Below, in pieces: positions 45,332-54,325 of a DNA stretch of 64,000 nucleotides. The notes under the pieces were generated by a model. The model was not told the origin of the DNA and did not search any database. It saw nothing but the letters and a program-made list of their open reading frames with translations. The stretch's first letter is position 1, and each line of letters starts with the position of its first letter. Where the stretch lies: positions 100,239 through 164,238 of the forward strand of contig JAQTTH010000011.1 of the NCBI GenBank assembly GCA_028710895.1, in the 5' to 3' direction. Source of the stretch: Paludibacter sp. Lineage in GTDB: Bacteria; Bacteroidota; Bacteroidia; Bacteroidales; Paludibacteraceae. The position numbers and the translations under genes are program-made.

Positions 45332-47473
45332 CTATTCAGCTTTAGCTTCTGACGATAATTCGGTTATAACAGGTTCTGTTTTTTCCGGAATCTCAGCAAA
45401 TTCGTTTTGAGCCATTAACTCATCATTGCGTGAAGTCCATGGGCGTTTGCCAAATATTTTCTCTAAATCTTCGGCAAATATAACTTCTTTTTCAATCAAT
45501 AGCTCAGCCAACGCATTATGACCAGCAGCATTTTCCGACAAGATTTGTTTTGCTCTACTGTACTGATCAGCAACAATTTGTTTTGCTTCAGAATCAATCA
45601 GTTCAGCTGTTTTTTCGCTGTATGGTTTTGTAAAACCATAGTCTGAGTTTCCGGTTGAATCGTAATAACTCATGTTGGCTAATTTCTCGCTCATGCCAAA
45701 GTAAGCCACCATAGCATATGCACGTTTTGTAACACGCTCTAAATCGTTGATTGCTCCGGTTGACATTTGTTTCAGGAATACTTCTTCAGCTGCACGTCCA
45801 CCTAAGGTAGAGCACATTTCATCCAACATATGTTCCCGATTGGTCAACTGGCGCTCTTCAGGTAAATACCAGGCTGCACCCAACGCTTCGCCACGTGGTA
45901 CAATCGTTACTTTTATCAATGGGTTTGCATGTTCGGTCATCCAACTAATGGTAGCATGTCCGGCTTCGTGGTAAGCAATTGATTTCTTTTCGGCAACTGT
46001 TGTAATTTTGGTCTTCTTTTCCAATCCTCCAACAATACGGTCTACTGCATCTAAGAAGTCTTGTTTTTCTACAAATGCTTTGTTTTTACGGGCAGCAATC
46101 AGGGCTGCTTCGTTACAAACATTGGCAATATCTGCTCCCGAAAAGCCCGGAGTCTGACGTGACAAGAAGTTCACATCAACAGTATCATTTATTTTAATTG
46201 GGCGTAAATGAACGTTGAAGATTTCTTTGCGCTCATGAACATCCGGTAAGTCAACATGAATTTGACGGTCAAAACGTCCGGCACGCAATAAAGCTTTATC
46301 CAAAATATCGGCACGGTTTGTTGCAGCCAAAATAATGACACCACTGTTCGACCCGAAACCATCCATTTCGGTCAATAATTGATTGAGGGTATTTTCGCGT
46401 TCGTCGTTACTACCCATATTCGGGTTTTTGCCACGGGCACGACCCACAGCATCTATTTCGTCTATAAATATGATACAAGGTGATTTCTCTTTAGCCTGAC
46501 GGAACAAATCACGTACACGCGATGCCCCAACGCCAACGAACATTTCCACGAAGTCAGAGCCCGACATGGAGAAGAATGGTACATCGGCTTCGCCTGCAAC
46601 AGCTTTTGCCAATAAGGTTTTTCCTGTTCCCGGAGGGCCTACAAGCAGAGCACCTTTTGGTATTTTACCACCAAGTTCTGTATATTTCGCTGGACTTTTC
46701 AGGAAAGCTACTATTTCTTCAATCTCTGTTTTTGCTTCAGCCAAACCGGCAACATCCTTGAATGTTATTTTGTTGGTTGTGTCCCCTTTATCAAAGAGTT
46801 GAGCTTTGGATTTGCCAACGTTGAAAACACCTCCTGCGCCACCGCCCATTTGACCAGACATGCGACGATTCATCCAAACGAAGAAGAATACCAATAGCAA
46901 TATAGGTAGAATGCTATACAAGAACAAATCCATATAATTGCGACTGTCCTTGTAGTCGACAGCAACAGCGTAGCCATATTTTTCTTCAGAAGAATCGAGG
47001 AATCTTGATAATCCATCGGCAGGTGCGCTCACAGCTATGATTCTGTCTTTAGCAAATGCTTCAAATTTTTCACCATACACTCTCTTAAGCATCTGATTGT
47101 CTCTTTTCTTTAAAGAGTCTTTGAGCGATTTTGGATTGTAAGCAAATGTTTTGTAGCTTTCTCCAAAAACTTTTCTAAGTGATGCTGTATCAAGTGGTGT
47201 TTTGGTATAGTCAACAAGTTGAGCTTCAGCTCCGTTTTTGGAAGAATAAATATCTACTTTAGCTACCATTCCGTTTTTAACGTATTCCTTGAAAGTTGTG
47301 AAGTTGACATCTTTTGTGGGTGAATTTCCCTGAAAGAAGTAAGACCCCAGCAAAACAAGAATGATGATGCCGTAAATCCACGAAATGTTGAATTTGGGAA
47401 ACTTACCCGTAGGTTTGGATGGTGGTGTTTGATTCGACGATTTATTTTCCATTTTTCTTTTTTCTTTTGTCAT
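45332..47473 (-). CDS. ftsH: ATP-dependent zinc metalloprotease FtsH
   Basis: The 713-aa protein has an N-terminal membrane helix ([20 protein letters not shown]), a periplasmic domain and a second helix ([19 protein letters not shown]). The AAA module has Walker A GPPGTGKT, Walker [12 protein letters not shown], the second region of homology and pore residues [14 protein letters not shown]. The protease zinc motif is HEAGH, and the third ligand block is [10 protein letters not shown]. It degrades membrane and regulatory proteins. The order rsfS-ftsH-LUD-cdsA fits the common Bacteroidota arrangement. An alternative ATG lies 7 codons in. Confidence 0.97.
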   Translation of the reverse strand: MTKEKRKMENKSSNQTPPSKPTGKFPKFNISWIYGIIILVLLGSYFFQGNSPTKDVNFTTFKEYVKNGMVAKVDIYSSKNGAEAQLVDYTKTPLDTASLRKVFGESYKTFAYNPKSLKDSLKKRDNQMLKRVYGEKFEAFAKDRIIAVSAPADGLSRFLDSSEEKYGYAVAVDYKDSRNYMDLFLYSILPILLLVFFFVWMNRRMSGQMGGGAGGVFNVGKSKAQLFDKGDTTNKITFKDVAGLAEAKTEIEEIVAFLKSPAKYTELGGKIPKGALLVGPPGTGKTLLAKAVAGEADVPFFSMSGSDFVEMFVGVGASRVRDLFRQAKEKSPCIIFIDEIDAVGRARGKNPNMGSNDERENTLNQLLTEMDGFGSNSGVIILAATNRADILDKALLRAGRFDRQIHVDLPDVHERKEIFNVHLRPIKINDTVDVNFLSRQTPGFSGADIANVCNEAALIAARKNKAFVEKQDFLDAVDRIVGGLEKKTKITTVAEKKSIAYHEAGHATISWMTEHANPLIKVTIVPRGEALGAAWYLPEERQLTNREHMLDEMCSTLGGRAAEEVFLKQMSTGAINDLERVTKRAYAMVAYFGMSEKLANMSYYDSTGNSDYGFTKPYSEKTAELIDSEAKQIVADQYSRAKQILSENAAGHNALAELLIEKEVIFAEDLEKIFGKRPWTSRNDELMAQNEFAEIPEKTEPVITELSSEAKAE

Positions 47474-47536
47474 TTATACCTTAAAACAAAAAATTCACAT
47501 TTTGGTTTGACCCCTTAATACTAAAAAATTGAAAAA

Positions 47537-47896
47537 TCAGAGAACGTCCTCTAATCTTTTGATTTCAGCATCAGCCCATAAATGTTCTATATCATAGAAA
47601 GCACGGGTGGCACGTTGAAAAACATGCACTATAATTTGCCCGTAATCCATAGCTATCCATTCACAGTTTTCGAAGCCGTCGGTTGCATATGGTTTTACTT
47701 TTATTTGTTCACGAACCCAGTCTTTAATTGAATTTGCAACTGAATTTACATGTACGCTGGAGTCGCCTTCGCATATAACGAAATAACTACAAGGGGATTC
47801 TTTTAATTTGGTGAGATTTACGACAACTATATTTTTTCCTTTACGTTCCTGTATTCCTTCAACAATCTTATCTACAATTTGTTCGTTTTCTATCAT
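47537..47896 (-). CDS. rsfS: Ribosome silencing factor (RsfS/Iojap)
   Basis: The 119-aa protein matches RsfS: IVEGIQERKGKNIVVVNLTKLKES, YFVICEGDSSVHVNSVANSI, KPYATDGFENCEWIAMDYGQIIVHVFQ and the end YDIEHLWADAEIKRL. It binds ribosomal protein L14 and blocks subunit joining under nutrient stress. First gene of the ftsH cluster, 63 bp upstream of ftsH; a -7-like TATCTTTG lies on the minus strand at 47935-47942. Confidence 0.96.
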   Translation of the reverse strand: MIENEQIVDKIVEGIQERKGKNIVVVNLTKLKESPCSYFVICEGDSSVHVNSVANSIKDWVREQIKVKPYATDGFENCEWIAMDYGQIIVHVFQRATRAFYDIEHLWADAEIKRLEDVL

Positions 47897-48082
47897 TCTG
47901 TTAATCTGTTGTTTTTGTTTTTTGAAAATGGATACAAAGATACGGTTAAATGCCCGATAATGAAAATGTTGTTCGAAACATTATAGATTAATGTTCATTA
48001 AAACAAACCAAATTTTCACATTATTATTGTCCATTCCTGTTTTGACTTCATTTTCCGGATTTCGGGGGCTTTTTGCTTATAT

Positions 48083-48119
48083 AAAAAAATCCGGTGCAAA
48101 TATTGCACCGGATTTTTTT
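48083..48119 (-). terminator. Terminator of the TPR lipoprotein gene
   Basis: A 17-bp perfect stem (AAAAAAATCCGGTGCAA, complement 48103-48119) with a 3-nt loop; T tract on the minus strand follows the GC-rich core. It is 19 bp beyond the stop codon. Confidence 0.88.
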
Positions 48120-48137
48120 ATATGACAATGTGTCAGA

Positions 48138-49841
48138 TTATTTTACGATTGAAAGGAATGCTTCGTCAGCTACGAATTTAGAGAATTCGATATCTTTCAC
48201 AGCTTTCAATGCCAATGAGCTATCTTGTTTTACAGCACTTTTCAGGTTGCTGTAAACAGCATCGCGGTCGTTAGTGCGTGCGCCAACAATAGCAGCCAGG
48301 TAAGAAGTCATAGCAGTTGGTTGAGCTACAGCAGCCAATGTCTTGCGAGCGCCGTTGTAGTCAGCATTCAGGATTTGAACCAATGCAGCATTGTTTGTTG
48401 CAGTTGCTCCGAAGAATGTTTTTGCTTTTGAATAGTCGCCTTTTACGACGTTCACACTTCCTAAAGCCTGATTCAGGTTAGCGCTTGTTCCGGCAGCTTT
48501 ACCGAATGATTCTTCAGCTTTAGCTACATCGCCTTTAGCAAACGAAGTGGCACCCGCATTGAAGTTGATATCAGCAGATTTTGGATCGATTTCCAACGCT
48601 TTTGCAAAGTAGCGTGCAGCAGCATCAACGTTTCCTTGTTCGAAGTTTACTGCGCCAAGGTTATTGAAGCCACGGGCATCGCTTGGGTAAAGTTCAGTTA
48701 CTTTTTTGTAAATAGCAGCTTTTTGGCTCAAATCATTTGTCAAAGTGGCAGCAAAGATTAATTCTTCAACTGAAAGTTTAGAAGCGTCTTCGTTCGCAAG
48801 CTTAGTGATTTCTGCATCCGATTTACCTGTAACGTCAACTGTCAGTTTCATACGTGAACGACGCAATTGAGGAAGAATTTCTTCAGCAATTTTTTTGAAA
48901 GCTACGGAAAGGTTTTTGATTTCACGTTCGCGTTGTTCAGGATCAGTGTACATTGACAATACGCGTAAGATAACCTGTTTGTCCTGAATGTTTGATTTTT
49001 CCATCAATGATTGGAAACCTGCCCAGTCTTCAGCTGTGAATTTAGTATCCATTTTTACTGAAGTTTTCAGTTTTTTCATTTCTTTGTTCAAGAAATCTAA
49101 TGTCACTTTCTCACGTTTTTCAGCTAAGTTAGTATTCAAATCAATGCCACCATCTGGTGATGCATAGCCAGAAACTTCAAATCCTGCAACTTGTTTGTTA
49201 GTGCTTTCTTTTACTTCTTTGATTTTCTTGGTCAGGTCTACGATATCAGCAGATTTAGTTTCGGCTTTGCGAAGTTCTGATTTCTGAATCAAGAACATGA
49301 TATCTGCTTCTTGTTGTTCCTGGATTATGCGTTGGAATTTGTCAGCAAGAATTACAGGAGCTATTTCTTTGGCGCTCGAAGAAACTAATTGAGATGTTGC
49401 AACTACTCCATCAGCTACTTTTACGCTTGGAATTTGATAAGTTTTCTTTTTCGTAGCTACGTTGAACTCAAGATAAAGTTCAGATTTAGCCATTTCAGGT
49501 ACGTAGTTGAAAGAAGTTTTGATGGTATAAGAACCACCGGTTTTGTAAGAAATAGTTTGGTCATTTCCAACTACTTTCTCGCCTTGGAAAGTGACAGCAG
49601 TTCCTTTTACTTCTTTACCTTCAAATTTCAATACCGGAGTTACGGTTACAGTGGCATTTTTTGTGAAATACTTAACTGGGAATGTTCCTGTAATTGTTGC
49701 GTCAATTTTACCACCTTTTACTTCAAGTGGATTAGGATTGCACTTGAACATGCTTGGATCCAAAGCGACCATATCTTTGCTACAAGAGCTTAGTACGAAC
49801 GCAATAACCAATGAAACCGCGAAAAATAATTGCTTTCTCAT
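48138..49841 (-). CDS. Lipoprotein with beta domain, OmpA-like domain and TPR repeats
   Basis: The 567-aa protein has a lipoprotein signal (FFAVSLVIAFVLSSC). The N-terminal third (about 25-145) is an all-beta domain (PNPLEVKGGKIDATITGTFPVKYFTKNATVTVTPVL). An OmpA-like segment follows at about 215-265 (GFEVSGYASPDGGIDLNTNLAEKREKVTLDFL). The C-terminal half has TPR repeats from about 390 on (AIYKKVTELYPSDARGFNNLGAVNFEQGNVDAAARYFAKALEIDP). The combination suggests an envelope scaffold tied to peptidoglycan; its exact job is unknown. Similar proteins occur in Bacteroidales as uncharacterised TPR proteins. It has a strong terminator and a -7 box (TATATTTG, minus strand, 49901-49908). Confidence 0.85.
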   Translation of the reverse strand: MRKQLFFAVSLVIAFVLSSCSKDMVALDPSMFKCNPNPLEVKGGKIDATITGTFPVKYFTKNATVTVTPVLKFEGKEVKGTAVTFQGEKVVGNDQTISYKTGGSYTIKTSFNYVPEMAKSELYLEFNVATKKKTYQIPSVKVADGVVATSQLVSSSAKEIAPVILADKFQRIIQEQQEADIMFLIQKSELRKAETKSADIVDLTKKIKEVKESTNKQVAGFEVSGYASPDGGIDLNTNLAEKREKVTLDFLNKEMKKLKTSVKMDTKFTAEDWAGFQSLMEKSNIQDKQVILRVLSMYTDPEQREREIKNLSVAFKKIAEEILPQLRRSRMKLTVDVTGKSDAEITKLANEDASKLSVEELIFAATLTNDLSQKAAIYKKVTELYPSDARGFNNLGAVNFEQGNVDAAARYFAKALEIDPKSADINFNAGATSFAKGDVAKAEESFGKAAGTSANLNQALGSVNVVKGDYSKAKTFFGATATNNAALVQILNADYNGARKTLAAVAQPTAMTSYLAAIVGARTNDRDAVYSNLKSAVKQDSSLALKAVKDIEFSKFVADEAFLSIVK

Positions 49842-50037
49842 AAATTTGTGTTTTTTTTATTATAAAATTATTTGATTTCTATTTTTGGACAATTTGGGTA
49901 CAAATATACAATGTTTCAGTGAATTTATCTTACTTTGCAGCTGATTTTGATATTTTTTCATTAATCGTGTAGCAAAAAAGACAATAACTCAATTTAATAT
50001 GTTCTTTTAAAAGAATTTCCCGTAAATAACAAAAACC

Positions 50038-51057
50038 ATGCAAGATATTTTTAATCGAATTCAACGGCTTATAATTTCACTTCAATACCTCACTTTTTAT
50101 AAAATAATCAATTTCCTCCGATTGGGATTTGCCTATTTACTATCGTATTCGGGAATAGTGAAGTTGAATGGGCTTAAGCCTGGCTTTATATCCATTGAAA
50201 CAGCCAATTACTGCAACCTGAATTGCCCTGAATGTCCGGTTGGGCAAAGGGAACCCGGAACGCTTGATCGATTGCGTTTTGATCTGGATTTGTATAAAAA
50301 AACGATTGATGAGTTGAAGCCGACTTTACAGCATGTGATTCTATATTTTCAGGGTGAACCTTTATTGAACAGGCAGTTGCCGGAGTTTATCGATTACGCG
50401 CATAAAGCTGGTGTTTATACATCAACTTCAACTAATGCACAATTACTTTATGAAGCTACTGCAAAGGAACTTGTGTTGTCCGGGCTCGATAAACTGATCA
50501 TTTCGGCTGATGGAAGTACGCAGGAAACGTATGAAACGTATCGGGTGGGAGGGCAACTCGAAAAAGCATTGGATGGCATCAGGCATGTTGTTCGGTGGAA
50601 GAAGGAATTGAAATCAGCTACTCCGCTGATTGAACTTCAGTTTATTGTGTTGAAAACGAATGAACATCAAATGTACGAAATGAAGCAACTTGCCAAAGCG
50701 CTGAAAGTGGACAGGCTGACTTTCAAAACAGCGCAATTATACAACTACGAGGATGGAAATAAGTTGCTGACGACTAAGCGTAAATATGCCCGCTATCAAC
50801 TGCTGAATGATGGAAAGTATCATTTGAAAGCCAAGCAGCCAAATCGTTGCTGGAGACTGTGGAATGGTGCTGTTGTGAATGCAAAAGGAGATGTTTTACC
50901 GTGTTGTTTCGACAAGGAATCTGAATTTTCGTTTGGCAATATAAACGAGAAATCGTTTGCTGAAGCATGGCACTCAAAAAAAGCTTCCGGTTTCAGAGGG
51001 AAAATTCTCCAAAACCGGAAGCAATTTGAAATATGTAGAAATTGTACAAGCCGATAA
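50038..51057 (+). CDS. Radical SAM protein with SPASM-type C-terminus
   Basis: The 339-aa protein binds a 4Fe-4S cluster through Cys59, Cys63 and Cys66 (YCNLNCPEC, CX3CX2C). An N-terminal hydrophobic segment (KIINFLRLGFAYLLSYSGI) precedes it. The C-terminus has CWRLWNGAVVNAKGDVLPCCFDKESEFSFGNINEKSFAEAW and a final CRNC, a SPASM-like set of auxiliary cluster ligands. Such enzymes modify peptides or small molecules, but no precursor peptide was found nearby. The last 25 codons overlap a terminator for the opposite strand. Monocistronic and isolated. Confidence 0.9.
   Translation: MQDIFNRIQRLIISLQYLTFYKIINFLRLGFAYLLSYSGIVKLNGLKPGFISIETANYCNLNCPECPVGQREPGTLDRLRFDLDLYKKTIDELKPTLQHVILYFQGEPLLNRQLPEFIDYAHKAGVYTSTSTNAQLLYEATAKELVLSGLDKLIISADGSTQETYETYRVGGQLEKALDGIRHVVRWKKELKSATPLIELQFIVLKTNEHQMYEMKQLAKALKVDRLTFKTAQLYNYEDGNKLLTTKRKYARYQLLNDGKYHLKAKQPNRCWRLWNGAVVNAKGDVLPCCFDKESEFSFGNINEKSFAEAWHSKKASGFRGKILQNRKQFEICRNCTSR
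50976..51022 (-). terminator. Terminator of the arsC-like/rseP operon embedded in the radical SAM coding end
   Basis: GCTTCCGGTTT (50983-50993) pairs with AAACCGGAAGC (51012-51022). On the minus strand the stem is followed directly by seven T (plus-strand A run 50976-50982). It lies 56 bp beyond the minus-strand stop and entirely inside the convergent radical SAM gene. Confidence 0.75.
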
Positions 51058-51077
51058 TTGGCAACTAACTCATTCGG

Positions 51078-51434
51078 TTATTTGAAAAGTTGTTCCCATT
51101 CTTCCTCTTTGAAGCCAACCAGCACGTTGTCGTTGCTCAATAGTATCGGGCGTTTTACCATCATTCCATTCGAAGCGAGAATGTCTAAAAGCTCATCTTC
51201 CGACAAGACTTTCACCTTGTCTTTCATATTGTGCTCTTTGTAGAGTAACCCGCTTGTGTTGAAAAATTTTGAAATGGGCAGACCACTTTTGTCCAGCCAC
51301 AACTTCAATTCTTCTTTGCTAGGATTTTCTTCTTTTATAGGACGATAGCTGTATTCAACCCCATGTGATTTCATCCATTTTTCGGCCTTTTGGCAGGTGC
51401 CACATTTGGGGTAGCAAATTGCAATTGGTTTCAT
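51078..51434 (-). CDS. ArsC/Spx-family thioredoxin-fold protein
   Basis: I choose the ATG at 51434 (118 aa, MKPIAICYPKCGTCQKAEKWM). The CxxC Cys11-Cys14 and the flanking GVEYSYRPIKEENPSKEELKLWLDKSG are typical of the YffB/ArsC-Spx family, and LGFKEEEWEQLF is the usual end. True arsenate reduction needs a CX3R-type context; here the CxxC form suggests a redox or Spx-like protein, so arsenate reductase is uncertain. It is 4 bp downstream of rseP and shares its terminator. Confidence 0.88.
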   Translation of the reverse strand: MKPIAICYPKCGTCQKAEKWMKSHGVEYSYRPIKEENPSKEELKLWLDKSGLPISKFFNTSGLLYKEHNMKDKVKVLSEDELLDILASNGMMVKRPILLSNDNVLVGFKEEEWEQLFK

Positions 51435-51438
51435 TCGT

Positions 51439-52926
51439 TTATTTAAAAATTGCTTTGAAAATATCGTTTCCGTTCGAATATACAAGCAGTGCCATCAGCA
51501 GGAAAAAGCCAGCCGTTTGAGCATATTCCAGGAATTTGTCGTTTGGTTTTTTGCCTGTAAAGAGTTCATAAAGTAAGAACAGCACATATCCACCATCCAA
51601 AGCCGGAATAGGCAAAAAGTTCATAAAGGCAAGAATTACGGAAAGCAAAGCGGTCATCGACCAAAAAATTTGCCAGTCCCAGGTTTTTGGGAACATTTTA
51701 CCGATGCTACCAAAACCGCCCAGTTGTTTTGAACCTTCTTTCGTAAATACCAGTTTGAATTGTTTTACATAGCTTGTCAATCTCTCCCAACCGAGTTTCA
51801 TGCCTGCAGGAATGGCTTCCAGAAATCCATATTGAATACGCTTTGTAGTCATAAATTCAAAATAAGGACGAACTCCCACACCCAATTTCCCATCGTCGCT
51901 TAGTTGTAGTTTTGATTTCATCGGTTGTCCTTTGCGTACGTAGTTCAGCTCAATCTGTGTGTTGCGCGATGCGTCAAGCTCAGATGCAATGTCCTGAAAA
52001 ATATACAATTGCTTGCCATTAATGCCCGTAATGCTATCTCCGGTTTGCATATTGGCTTTTGCCGCAGGACCTCCCGAAGTGATTTCTTCAACAACAAATG
52101 GTTGGCGAATAGAAACAAATTCAGCTCCACCCGATGCCAGTACTTTTTGCTCAAAACCTTTTGGTAGAGTCAAATCAATTAGTTGACCATCTCTTGATAC
52201 AGTAACAGCTTGCTTGCCTTCGAAAAGAGCTTTTTCAATTACATCGCTTATTTTTTCAACAGGTTGTCCATCTATCTTCACAATATTATCACCATTTTTA
52301 AATCCATTTTCAATCATTACCTGCGAAAAGTGCAGGCCGTATTTTGCATTTTGCAGCGGAAGGTATTCTTGTCCCCAGGTGAACAGTACAGCAGCATAAA
52401 TGACCATGGCCAAAATAAAGTTTACCAACACGCCGCCAATAATGATAGGCAGTCGTTGCCAAACCGAGCGTGACCGGTATTCCCATGGTTGTGGTTCTGC
52501 CGACAACTGAGTTATGTCCATTGATTCATCAATCATTCCGGCAATTTTGCAATAACCTCCAAGCGGCAACCAACCAATTCCCCATTCCGTATTCTCGGGG
52601 TATTTGCGCCAGTCGCCTTCCTCAAGCTCAGCCAAAGGAATAGGTTCCATAACGGTTTTTCCCTTTGTATCCACCATGGTGTCGCCATCAGCATCCAGTT
52701 TTGGGCGCTCGTTGGCAGGAACATTTTGAGCTAAAAACTTAACCTCCCATTTCCCATTTATCTTTTTGGCACGAATTAACGAGAAATTGGGATTGAAAAA
52801 CATATAGAATTTTTCGACACGAACTTTGAACAGGCGCGCAAACGCAAAATGCCCGAATTCGTGCAGAACAACTAAAATCGAAAGACTGAGAATAAGCTGT
52901 AAAGCCCGGATAAGGAATGTTTCCAT
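51439..52926 (-). CDS. rseP: RseP-type site-2 intramembrane zinc metalloprotease
   Basis: The 495-aa protein has the zinc motif HEFGH at residues 22-26 in the first membrane helix. A PDZ pair lies in the middle (ENGFKNGDNIVKIDGQPVEKISDVIEKAL and KANMQTGDSITGINGKQLYIF). The third ligand region is FLPIPALDGGYVLFLLYELFTG. The protein is longer than E. coli RseP (450 aa) because of an insert (about 60-115) typical of Bacteroidota. It should cleave membrane-bound anti-sigma factors or signal-peptide remnants. It lies downstream of dxr by 228 bp on the same strand. Confidence 0.94.
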   Translation of the reverse strand: METFLIRALQLILSLSILVVLHEFGHFAFARLFKVRVEKFYMFFNPNFSLIRAKKINGKWEVKFLAQNVPANERPKLDADGDTMVDTKGKTVMEPIPLAELEEGDWRKYPENTEWGIGWLPLGGYCKIAGMIDESMDITQLSAEPQPWEYRSRSVWQRLPIIIGGVLVNFILAMVIYAAVLFTWGQEYLPLQNAKYGLHFSQVMIENGFKNGDNIVKIDGQPVEKISDVIEKALFEGKQAVTVSRDGQLIDLTLPKGFEQKVLASGGAEFVSIRQPFVVEEITSGGPAAKANMQTGDSITGINGKQLYIFQDIASELDASRNTQIELNYVRKGQPMKSKLQLSDDGKLGVGVRPYFEFMTTKRIQYGFLEAIPAGMKLGWERLTSYVKQFKLVFTKEGSKQLGGFGSIGKMFPKTWDWQIFWSMTALLSVILAFMNFLPIPALDGGYVLFLLYELFTGKKPNDKFLEYAQTAGFFLLMALLVYSNGNDIFKAIFK

Positions 52927-53154
52927 GTAAATTGTGTAACTATTTTATCTTGTAACTATTTATTTTTCAATTTTAAAATGAGATATTCATTGTGTTTGGT
53001 TGTTGTTCGACCAATCGCTTGTTGAATGCATTGTCACTCAAACTGTACGAAAACAATAAATAATGCAATTTTGTTTCTCTGATTAACTTTCTTAAGGTTT
53101 TTGTAACCAGAATGAAACAATTTTTCTTTGGATTGTTTTAATGATTTTCCGGAA

Positions 53155-54318
53155 TTATTTAATCAGCTCTTTAGTCAGAACGCGAACCAAAGCATCCGTT
53201 TTCACGTAATCATCGTAGGTTGGTTTAGCCACAAATTCTGCTTTTGCCAACACATCTTCTATAATATCACTCATTTGCAAAAAGCCGATTTTGTCCTTCA
53301 AAAACTCTGCCACAACTATTTCGTTGGCAGCATTTAATATGCAGGGCATGTTTCCTCCCTTATCCATAGCGTAGTAGGCAAAGGCGAGGTTGCGGAAACG
53401 TTCCATATCGGGTTTTTCGAATGTAAACTGGTCGCAAAGGCTAAATTCAAAGCGGGGAAAGTTCGTTTTCAATCGATCGGGATAGGTGAACGCGTACTGA
53501 ATTGGCAATTTCATGTCGGGCATGCCCAGTTGTGCTTTGATGGATCCATCGGCAAACTGAACCATGGAGTGAATAATCGATTGCGGGTGAACAACCACTT
53601 CAATCTGATCGGGCGACACACCAAAAAGCCATTTGGCCTCGATAATTTCGAATCCTTTGTTCATCAGGCTGGCCGAATCGATAGTGATTTTGGCACCCAT
53701 ATCCCAGTTGGGGTGTTTTAGTGCCTGTGCGCTTGTAACATGCTCCAGTTCGCGCATCGATTTGGTACGAAACGGACCACCCGAAGCTGTAAGAATCAAT
53801 TTCTCTATCGGATTATTTCCTTCGCCGGCGAGGCATTGGAATATGGCTGAATGTTCAGAGTCAACGGGGAGTATTGCCGAATTGAAATTGGCAGCCAGGT
53901 CGCAAACAAGTTCGCCTGCCACTACCAACGTTTCTTTATTGGCTAACGCAATTTTTTTTCCGGCTTTGATGGCACTCATCGTAGGTTTAAGTCCCGAGTA
54001 ACCAACCATAGCAGTCAGCACCATGTCAATAGGCTGCATCTCGGCAAGTTGAGCAATGGAATCTTCGCCTGCAAATACTTTTATGGGTAAGTCGGTCAAC
54101 CCCTCTTTCAGTTTTTGGTAATGGTCTTCGTTTCCAATCGCCACCATTTCGGGCAGGTATTTCCGGCTTTGTTCAATCAGCAAATCCACGTTGTTGTTGG
54201 CTGTCAGGGCATAAACGTCAAAGAGTGAATCGTTTTCCGATATCACCTCCAATGCTTGTGTTCCGATAGAACCTGTTGAGCCTAAAATGGCAATTTGCTT
54301 TTTATATTCGTTTTCCAT
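53155..54318 (-). CDS. dxr: 1-Deoxy-D-xylulose-5-phosphate reductoisomerase
   Basis: Dxr commits DXP to MEP in isoprenoid synthesis. I choose the ATG at 54318 (387 aa, MENEYKKQIAILGSTGSIGTQALEV); the longer frame adds 38 residues not in the family. NADPH binding is at GSTGSIG. Active-site and metal blocks are ALANKETLVVAGELV, PVDSEHSAIFQCL, LTASGGPFR, HPNWDMGAKITIDSASLMNKGFEIIEAKWLFG and NAANEIVVAEFL. It is 7 bp downstream of the M23-like gene in the same operon. Confidence 0.97.
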   Translation of the reverse strand: MENEYKKQIAILGSTGSIGTQALEVISENDSLFDVYALTANNNVDLLIEQSRKYLPEMVAIGNEDHYQKLKEGLTDLPIKVFAGEDSIAQLAEMQPIDMVLTAMVGYSGLKPTMSAIKAGKKIALANKETLVVAGELVCDLAANFNSAILPVDSEHSAIFQCLAGEGNNPIEKLILTASGGPFRTKSMRELEHVTSAQALKHPNWDMGAKITIDSASLMNKGFEIIEAKWLFGVSPDQIEVVVHPQSIIHSMVQFADGSIKAQLGMPDMKLPIQYAFTYPDRLKTNFPRFEFSLCDQFTFEKPDMERFRNLAFAYYAMDKGGNMPCILNAANEIVVAEFLKDKIGFLQMSDIIEDVLAKAEFVAKPTYDDYVKTDALVRVLTKELIK

Positions 54319-54325
54319 GTGTTTT

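Noticed and set aside
51078..51434. Firm arsenate reductase call for the ArsC-like protein
   Set aside because: Its CxxC near the N-terminus and the lack of ars neighbours fit the Spx/YffB side of the family, so only the family is given.
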